Positions 1 through 64,000 of a stretch of 64,000 bases of DNA are shown here, one piece after another; position 1 is the first letter of the stretch; every line of letters begins with the position of its first letter. The stretch is from Formicarius rufipectus (lineage: Eukaryota; Chordata; Aves; Passeriformes; Formicariidae). The notes beneath the pieces are model-generated. The model made no database searches. It was not told where the DNA came from and saw only the letters and a program-made list of their open reading frames with translations. Both the position numbers and the translations under genes were made by a program. Location of the stretch: positions 1,356,991 through 1,420,990 of the forward strand of contig VXAU01004018.1 in NCBI GenBank assembly GCA_013399695.1, in the 5' to 3' direction.

Positions 1-2433
1 TACAGGCTGATAGCTTCAAAATGGGCTGAGGTTTGGACCATGTTCTTTGCTCACAAGGGCAATCATCTGTTCTTCAGCAATCCCAGCAGCAGCACAGTGC
101 CACCTCAGTTGTACATATGCAGACTTAATTTTTAGAGACTAAAACCAACCTGGAGAACATTCACTCTGCCCCTTCAACTCTTCCTTCCTTCATAGTCCGG
201 CCACAAAGGGTTTGGTCACTAAGAACAGTGACCTTTCTGCAAGCCTAATGACCTTTACCCTACTTAGACTAAAAATCTCGTATTTCCCACACAAAAGTTA
301 AAAAACAAACAGTGGAGACTACCTCCACCTGCCCAAACATCCTGCTTAAAAATAAAAAAGGATTAATAGCAAAGCCATCGTGAAGTCATGGTGTGTGATA
401 TATGTGTACACTGGGTATTATAACTTCAAGGAGCTGTGCCATGATGAAAAAACAATTAATGATAATATGCAGAGGGATTTTAGGAGAATGTTACTGTAGC
501 TGCTGGAGTCAAAAGGGTTGAAATACTGAACAGAAGTAAATAAATGAAAGACAGCATCAAAGAAATACACCTATAGAGAGTGCTGTGCTCTGAAAAGTCT
601 GGCACCAGTTAATTTTTGTATTAATCTGGAAGTGTGGTATCTGTAACAGTCCTACACCCTGACAAAACAAACTGATATTTTCACACAGAGCAACGAAACT
701 CCATCAGCCAGGATTCCAGTGGAGGTGCTACTACTCCTCCACACCAAGCAATAACCCTTCTGTTTACTTATTCCTCCAGATCTCTGGAGTGTTTCAGGTT
801 AAATGAGAATCAGCCTATTCCTGGCACTTTTAAGTTCAGTCTGTTTAATACACAGGGTTCCTCAAGTTGATCGTGGGTAACAAACTGCACAAGTCCCTTT
901 TCCATCCCAGCTGATGAAATGCATTAAGAACAGCAATGAGTACACCAGGCACTGCCCTAAGATCATCTCTGAGCTAACATGCTTCCCCTTTCCTGCTCAG
1001 ACTCTCCAGATTCCAGAAGTGACCCTTTAGTAAGGCACTTCTTGTAAGGACAGACTTGCACTCTCTGTACTTAAGACCAGCAGGACACAGACTGGTTCAG
1101 ACATAAAATAGCTGTGCTTGAGCTGATGCTGAAAGCCCTTCTGAGTGCACAGCATTTTCAGATTGTGGCTGGCAATTTTTCCCTGAGATTACAGGAAGCA
1201 AGTCAAGCATGAACAGATGGATTTATTTATTTTTTTTTTAATATTAGCAAGCACAGTCTTGGCTAAAATATCCCTACACTACTGTGGGTCACATGTATCA
1301 GGGACATTGACTACATCTGTTTCCTACATAACCACAGTACCATTGCTATAGCAAATTGCTGGATGTTGGACAAGGAAATGACAAAGTAGTGTTTAAAAAT
1401 AAGAAGTACCAAAAAAATTAAGCCTATGAGGGTCTAGAAACTGTTCATGTCAAGCCATGTGGGTGACAGACACTTGTCCTTGAGCATGGGCCTTGCACAC
1501 AACACAAAATCACTCATTTCCCCTCTGCACAGAGTCAGTAAGGAGTCTGAAATGTAACCATTTCATTTTCTTTCTTATACAGCTCTTAACACTTAGAGCC
1601 CCACAAATGTGCCGATTATTAAGAGTAATTTCTTCATACTACATGTGCACCCAAACAAATCATGAAAATAACTCAAAGACTGGTATTAAAAATGCCCAGG
1701 CAACTACTTTATGTCATATTTGTGGTGAAATGCTCAATCAAGGAGAGCAGGGGAATAACTGCCCCAAAAGGCCAGAACAGATCTGCATGTACTGCCAGAA
1801 TCCAGAACCCGAGATACTTTCTTCACTTTTTATGCCTCTCTCTGTAACAAGAGTAATGGGTTTCTAATGATAAAGGCCAGGAGAAAATTTGCCATGATTT
1901 TCTAATATAAAGTATATTTGTGATAGTGCTGTATGTAATTGGGACATCACTGCCAACAGTATCAAGCAAAAAGCTGACTGTAAACTGGTTAACATAGATA
2001 TACATGAGGAGGGCGAGGGCATTTCATTTCTCAGTCACACATTCCAGTTCTCTCTGGCCATTTTGCAGTTTCTCCAGTGCCTGGAGTCGATGCAGCACCA
2101 TCTCACATCATTACTGCCTTTTTCTTCCAAGCTGCTTGTCAATATGTCATGCAAGAGGGAGCTGATAAAATCATTACCTGAAAAAGGGGAGTCTTGGATG
2201 CTTATATGAGTCAAACAAACATACACTGAATCTCAGGGAAACACACAAAGCGTTGCTGAAGGGAAAATGTGCTCAGTGGAGCATATTTCAGTACATTTAA
2301 AACACATTTCTTGGTGGTCCAACCACTGTTCCTTAGTCCTTCCCTACCATTTAATCAGGAGCTGCCTGTGCTACTGAGCACTATAACTATTTCCAATTAG
2401 ATATGTGGCTCAGAGAGCTCTTAATGATCTTAC
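1..2433 (-). other. PLCB4: PLCB4 intron after coding exon 29 (continues off window)
   Basis: I see no further PLCB4 exon, repeat family or RNA gene here. A CAG|GTAATG at 2178 preceded by a pyrimidine tract could act as a splice site, but the frame beyond it closes after 12 codons. The plus-strand open frame at 1493-1867 has no recognisable product. Confidence 0.7.
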
Positions 2434-57781
<55,348 letters not shown>

Positions 57782-57798
57782 GATTACAGAAGAAAAAC

Positions 57799-60700
57799 CT
57801 GAAATGGAATAAAAAAGTAGAGCTCAATTACTGCCCTTTAAAAGGAGTATTTCTAAGTCCAAGCAGGGGAAAAAAAATTACTTTTAGCTTTTCTTTGCAC
57901 ATAGAAATATTAAAAAGTCACAGTGCATTTCCAAATCAAGAATTTTCCTCATTAGAGTATTTTTCTTTCATATCTTTAAAATGAGAAATACTTGTAAAAT
58001 GTGTCTGCAGTTAATGATTTGAAAAACACTTGCACTGTAACTTCTAGAGTGCAATGAGTCTGGGATTAATGTAGCTTTGGGCAACACAGAATACCACACC
58101 CTGAAACATCGACAAGCACTTCTTTTTTTTTTTACAGGAAAACATCAGATGGTACAAAACTAGATTGTATTTTTATTTAACATCCTAAATTGTATGCTAC
58201 ATAGGAAAAACACATTTCCTCTGTGTTCTGTATTTCAAAATCTATTTATATTCAATAAAGCCCTGGGTATTTTCAATGGTATTGTATACATAACAAGATA
58301 GGGATAATATATTGGTCAAAGTTCATAGAGAAAAAATCTGTTTAGACATATAGGGCATAAATGAAAATAACTAGATATATTGTGCACTTCTGCAAGTCTA
58401 GGAATGTGAAATTGTTGATTCAAAATAGAGCACAGAAGTCATATCACACGGACCTTGCAATGAAGACCAGCAGATTACCCAGTATCCTTTCCAACACATT
58501 GGTGACTCTCGGGTTATGCTGCTCTAACCAAAAATCGCCAGCTATGTCCTCTGAAATACTGAAGTTCAGTTTATATGAAGAGTATCTACACTGCCGTCTT
58601 CCATCCAGGACACACAGCATCTTGGTTATTCCTTCATACCCTTGACCAGAGCCTTGCACGAGAGGGAACAAACACAGGTGGCAGCCGCAAGATAAGACCG
58701 ACTCGCGGCTGTCAGGAAGCCCTTCTGGGAGACAGTGCCCTGGGGGTGACCACAGCGCCCGGGCACAGCCCCTGACCGCACACGCCGCTGCCTTGCCCTG
58801 TTCCTGCCTGCCCAGCCCTCCTCCGACAACTGATAATGCTCGGCTGCTGCTGCTGCCCGTCCCCAGGGGCACAGCCAGGGCTGTGTGTGCCCAGCACAGC
58901 CCCTGCTCCGCCGCAGGGCAGGCTCCCAGTGCGGGCAACTTTCAGGGTGGGGAAGGCTGGTCCAAGCGGGGAGAATGAAGAGCAACCAGAGAACTGCAGA
59001 GAGACCTCTACAGTCCGTGCGATCTGTGCTACGCGAGCCACACCTGTAGCTTTTGTGTTGCCAAAACTCAGACTAGGACATTAAAATGTTACCTGTTAAA
59101 TAGCAATGCTTCCGAAACATTCTTAGACAGAAATGTCTACTCTGACTGAAGTTTTAACCCAGAATAGATGCAAGTGGTTAAAAAGGTTTAAGAATTTTGT
59201 AGGGCCCCCCTTCTCTGGCTTGGTCTCATTCACGTAAGGAATGTTCTAACAAGAAAAAGAATGAGAACCAAAGAACTGAGAGGATTCTGCTAAAAGACGC
59301 TGTCTAACATTGGTGTTAAGAACAGTTATTTTGATAATGTCCTACTGGAAAAATTACCTTACTACTTAAAAAATGCAAAGTACATTTTCATGCTGCCTAA
59401 CTATATCTCCTGCCCTTTTTTTGTCTTTGACACAGGAATATAAAATATATAGATCACCTTTCCAAAGCCTTAGGAATAAGATAAATTAATTCATTCTCCA
59501 TAACAATCTAAAATGCAATTTGAAATGTATATATATGTCACCATTAAGTATTCACTTTCATTGAAAATGGGATGAACAATCAAACAAACGTATCTGTAGT
59601 CCGATTTTTTAAAAAGGAGGTAAACAATATTTAAGATTATTCATCCATACCGTTTTTCCCCAGATTAACAGTTGATTTGAACAAAATAGAGAACAAGGAA
59701 CTAGGGCTAAGAAGTGATCAGCTACATTTAGTATTTTATCAAAAGTCCCCTTTTTGCTAGCCACGTACATTTGTCTCTTCCCACTCTGCAAATGAGCAGT
59801 AATATCTTCTTCATGAGGACCACAAGATGTTTTGAGAGCCTTACAAATAACTGTATTTTTTTTAAATACACTTATAATTCTCATGCCTCTTCCAGTTTAG
59901 ATCAGCATAGAGCTGCTGCTTTTCCCTCATTTCCTGAAGGAAGCTGGGTAATAAGACAGTCAGCCCCTTGCAGTAGCACAATGGCATCATGTTGTACACA
60001 GCTCACAGGCTTCACACGGTAGCTCAGTATAATTACAACACCTTGCAAACTTAGTGCTTGTTCTTGGAACAAAGTTACAGCTAGAGAAATACAGCTTCAG
60101 AACGGTGTTTTCTGACTTCACAGGTTTTGTTAAGGCCAAAGTTGATAAAAGAGCCAACAGAATCCTAAACCATACAATAAATCCTCAAAGGTCTTAGAAA
60201 AATACCCTTCAAAGGAAACTTCACATCTATACACCCGAAGTGATAAACACTACGCTTTTATGGTTTATTGATCATTCCTTTATGTTTAAATGCCTTTTAT
60301 TATCAGAATGCTCCCAAGAAGAAAAGTAACTTCAAATACACCAGGTAGTTCATGCAGCAATAAATGCTGCCAACATATGAAGTCCTTCGGGGAAAACCCA
60401 ATACATTCTGTGCTAAAACATATCAGAAACATGATGGCACTTTTAAGACTGTGAAGAACACATTTCCACAGACCCTAGCCCATACACGTGGCCTTCAGAA
60501 CCTTTTGTACTGACACTGAACCCCAAGAGTTAAAACTCTGCACTCTGAAACCTGGAAGTGAAGAGTGTTTGAACAGTCACCTGTCTCTCAGAAAGACTAA
60601 TTAATTACCTTAACAATACACACATGCACTTCGTTATCAATCTGAACTTGGCGGAGTCCATAGTTCAGTCACAGAAACACAGCTCTGTAAAGTCCCTGCT

Positions 60701-63700
60701 TTATAGGTATCTTCTCCCTGTCTAGGTACTCACAGAGTATGATGAGCTTGTTACTTCATTGCTCATAAATTAAATAGACGGGGTTCCTCAGTTTCTGCTG
60801 CAAAGAACATTTTTCAAACCTTGGGGCCAGCCTGAGCCCTTTCCACATTTTCAGCCACCTTTCTGAAGTAAGGGGTCTGGACCAGGACACAGTAACCCAG
60901 CACAACCCTCAGCCACACAAAACAGAATTACAGTCTTTCGTCTTATTTGCATAACCTTGCATATAACTGCAGGAAAACACGCCTGATTGGTCATAATTTA
61001 TCAAGCAATCAAGTTGTGTCTCAGGGCCTCAAGCTCGTGGTTATTCACCGTCGTACCAATCCCCTCCCCAGCTTTGCTCTCACAGGTCACTACAGTTTAC
61101 ACGTGAACTGAGACAGATGAAGTGTGAGGGAAAGACTTGAGTACATCTAGCAAGGAGGCAGAGGAATTGCACCAATCAACATGTTTAAGCTCTGTGCTTT
61201 GGCAGCTGTGCAGAAGGTGAAGGAAATTTTCCCTCCCTTTTAAAAAGCTCTTTTCAGTCTCTCACATCTCTTACACTCCTCTCAAAAATCCATTTCCCAA
61301 AACTCCGTTAGCTTTTAAGGTCGACAAAATAAAATACAAAATATTCACTCTCTAGACTTCTGTTCATCAATTTTTTAGCAGTTCAAAGACCGTGAAAAGC
61401 CAAAACAATCCAAGCTAACAAACCCAAACACACACGACATTCTAACATTCATATGGTTGCAAATATATGCATGCATATCCCCTCACTATGATGAGAATCA
61501 AGAATTACTCTCTTTAGAGAAATTTAGTAACAATGAACTGTGTGAAGATTCAACTGGAAGAAACAGAAGGTTAAGGAACTAAATTTAAAGACAGCAAAAT
61601 TTTAACCTGAAAACTTTTAAACAGCCTTTAAAAATTAAAATTAAAACCTTCTCACTGATTTAAGCATTCTTAAAGTGTAAGAGTGCCTCTGAATACATAC
61701 CATTCACAAAAGCAGAAAGAACACTCATAAAAAATACACCTCAGGACTTAAAAACCAGAGGGGAGAAGCAGGTTGAAATTCAGTAGTTAAATGCCTTTTG
61801 AGCTATCTCACTTTCTTTCAACACTGAGTTATGCCTGAATACCTGATTTGGATCACATGGGGAAAAAAAGCACCTTTTGATTCATCTGGAGCACCCAAAG
61901 AGTAAGGACACAAAATTAACCATGTCCAGAACAGCATTATTTAACACAAACGTCTTCCTCTTTTGTAAGCTTGGCTGTATTAAGCTAAACCTGAGGTGTG
62001 AGGAATATAAATCCTGGTTTTTTTTCATTCTTTGACCAAAAGAAGGACAAGGTGTGGCTGAACAGGAGGAGGAAAGGATTCTGTTAATACAAAGTAGACA
62101 AATGTTTGTGGAAAGAGGTGATACTCTAAACTAACCCACAGGGCTGGCTAGTGTGATGGATAGGCTACTCCTTGGATCCCATAAACATCCTGTCAATGCT
62201 GAGACACTGTTGAAAAGGACAGCAGTATTCCTTAGAGCTGATCCCCCCCACATCTCAAACACACAAACTCACAATTTCCGCAGTTTCCTGAGCCCCAAAC
62301 ATCGTAACAGGACTTGTAATTTTTTTTAAGTCATTATTATTTTTGCCTCTGGAATGAATCCCTATTGCTGGTGAGAAGCAAGAAGGCTCCTTGCTCTCTA
62401 CTGTTGCCATTTCACTTCAAATCACAGCCCTGAAACTGCACCACTTACTGTCTGTGTGGGTTTCAAGAGTGAAGTGCAGCACCCACACAACACTATGCTG
62501 AGTTCAGTAATCTTGCCCAGGAGCACATATTTTTCTTACAGATACAAGGAACAATTTTAAAACAAAACCAAACCAAAACAAACCACCTCAATGTATTTCC
62601 CATTCTTTCCCCTCCTTGAAGTACATATAACCACCACTCCTCTTTGGTAAACAAGAGTCTTCATAAAAAAGACAAACAGTTTTATATCAGCAGACTTCTC
62701 TAAATTTTGGGGATTTTTTAATGGAATTAGTCCCAGTCCAGCAAGTCTACCTGCAGAGTTGTGGACTAGAGTGAGGAACCAGTTATGCATAGCTAAACAG
62801 GCAGTGCAGCACTGAAATACTTATAAAAAAGGCCCTTTTTTTTAAACAGTGTTCTGTAGTACTTTCATATTCAAATACTACAATTGTTTCTAGAGACTTA
62901 CAGGAGGAAACTCAGATCTTCATGCATTTACTCCTCATCATCAAATTTATTTGGTCATAAATGTACCAGCATTAGCATATGCAAAATGCAGAGACAGGGT
63001 GTTTTTCAACTCAAAACTTTGGTTTCAACATTAGAACTTAAAATTCAAAGTTTCAAGAAAAAAAAAAGCTACTACAGTTTGAGTCCTATGTAAAAAGTAA
63101 TGGGAACCCCACTGCTGAATTCCTGCAGTATCCACATTATAGTGTAAAGCGACTCCAAGATTTCACAGCCCTCCAGGCTCTTCCACAGTCAAAATTTGTT
63201 GTGCTTTTTTTTCCTCCTTTTTAAAAAAAAACAGTAATTTTTCAGCAGGTTATTTTTAAACACATTATTCCCACAGCTAGTACAAGCAACTTAAAACAGT
63301 TCTCCCCAAAACAAGGTCCAGGAACAACAAGAGACAGACAACAGAGCTCAGGCGCCTGAACATGTACCGTCTAGTAATGCTCCCAATTTCCATTTTGTCT
63401 CCTTTTCCATTCCTTCTTAATTGATGGAATGCACTGGCAGGCAGGGGCAGCCGAGAGGTTACACCAAAACAAGAAGTAGCCTGTTCTTAACCAAGCTCTT
63501 CTTCAGCTTTTCACGAAAGTTCAGCGAGGCTGCGAACTCTGCTCCGGGCTAAGAAAGGAGAGTTATCTGGTGCTGAGAAAACAACAGCTCGAGTGAGACG
63601 GTGCTGTGGTGCAGCTGCCGCCTCACACCACAGCCGTGATTCCCAGCAAAAAGGATTCCTAGGATCAAACACGGGGCTCAAACACGACCTCCCAGCTCCC

Positions 63701-64000
63701 TTACATGTCTTTCTTTTTGTCCCGAGGCAGTTTGTTAATGCCTATATATCTTCCCACTTACTCAAAACATCTCATTATCTGCCATAAGCATTTTCCACCC
63801 GCCCTTTTTTCTGAGGGGAGCATTGGAACGCTCTGGTCCAGAGGCCACAAGCTCATGGGCTCAGCCAGGAGTTTTACCTTAAAATTAATTAATTGAATGA
63901 TTGATTGATAACTCGAGAGAGCATCAAGGGAATAAGCCACACCATTGCTCCCAAGAAGCACTTTTACAGATAAATCGGAGGACAAAACGAGGGTACTCGG
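57799..64000 (-). other. PLCB4: PLCB4 upstream intron or 5' flank
   Basis: The acceptor at 57799-57801 shows that the start-codon exon is spliced to a leader exon. I could not identify that leader exon. Possible donors in the sense strand include CAG|GTAACA (exon end 59093) and AAG|GTAAAA near 63873, neither convincing. A CpG-rich patch lies at 58659-59037 and a weaker rise in CpG near 63510-63620. No second gene was recognised. Confidence 0.55.
58659..59037. promoter_or_regulatory. CpG-island-like patch about 0.9 kb upstream of the start-codon exon
   Basis: I count 21 CpGs in 379 bp in a GC-rich stretch inside AT-rich DNA, for example GCCCGGGC, CACGCCGCTG, CTCCGCCGCAG and CTACGCGAG. This fits a promoter, possibly for a PLCB4 leader exon. 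No TATA box or convincing donor was found on either strand, and the long open frames across it are likely a result of high GC. Confidence 0.4.

Noticed and set aside
1493..1867. Plus-strand frame of 124 codons with a Cys-containing motif (CHICGEML...CPKRPEQICMYC)
   Set aside because: The cysteines hint at a zinc-binding pattern but spacing fits no family I know. The frame begins in low-complexity intron and nothing flanks it.
2035..2226. Possible alternative terminal exon after exon 29, with acceptor-like CCCCTTTTTCAG at 2178
   Set aside because: From phase 0 it gives only 12 codons before TGA. No nearby polyadenylation signal is seen and it resembles no known PLCB4 C-terminus.
58444..59041. 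Several long open frames on both strands over the CpG-rich patch
   Set aside because: High GC makes stop codons rare. No start context, homology or splice structure supports a protein.

Overview
The window is vertebrate nuclear DNA, most likely from a bird. It is AT-rich and has GT-AG introns. It carries CR1-type LINE 3' ends, the common repeat of bird and reptile genomes. The exons of one gene are packed into about 55 kb, tighter than I recall for the mammalian orthologue. Class Aves is an inference; the species cannot be named.

One gene is recognisable: PLCB4 (phospholipase C beta-4), on the minus strand, so the protein reads from right to left. I resolved 29 coding exons by hand, from the start codon at 57781 to an exon ending at 2434. 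Every junction is GT-AG and every phase fits. The joined reading frame is 960 codons with a 12-codon cassette exon, or 948 without it. It covers the PH domain, EF hands, catalytic X domain, acidic X-Y linker, Y domain, C2 domain, the Galpha-q-binding helix-turn-helix and the first part of the C-terminal coiled coil. The last roughly 225 residues and the 3'UTR lie beyond position 1. The transcription start probably lies beyond, or uncertainly within, the right part of the window.

Layout from right to left: 57.8-64 kb is upstream intron or 5' flank with a CpG-rich patch at about 58.66-59.04 kb. 54.0-57.8 kb holds the N-terminus and PH-domain exons. 45.2-54.0 kb is a large intron with a CR1 3' end and a small CpG-rich, first-exon-like patch. 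37.5-45.2 kb holds the end of the PH domain and the EF hands. 28.3-33.1 kb holds the X domain. 21.5-25.8 kb holds the linker and cassette exon. 13.7-18.9 kb holds the Y domain. 9.4-12.1 kb holds the C2 domain. 2.4-5.9 kb holds the start of the C-terminal domain.

The best lead is a 112-nt exon-like segment at 38325-38436. It has good splice sites and is open in exactly the phase needed to replace the EF-hand exon at 39269-39350. Including both would create an immediate stop. The regular exon is flanked by CU-rich tracts and a GA repeat that could regulate such a choice. Other points are a cassette exon in the X-Y linker, one C2-domain exon with very high GC3, and two CpG-rich patches that may be promoters. 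No RNA genes, second protein-coding gene, CRISPR array or operon was seen.
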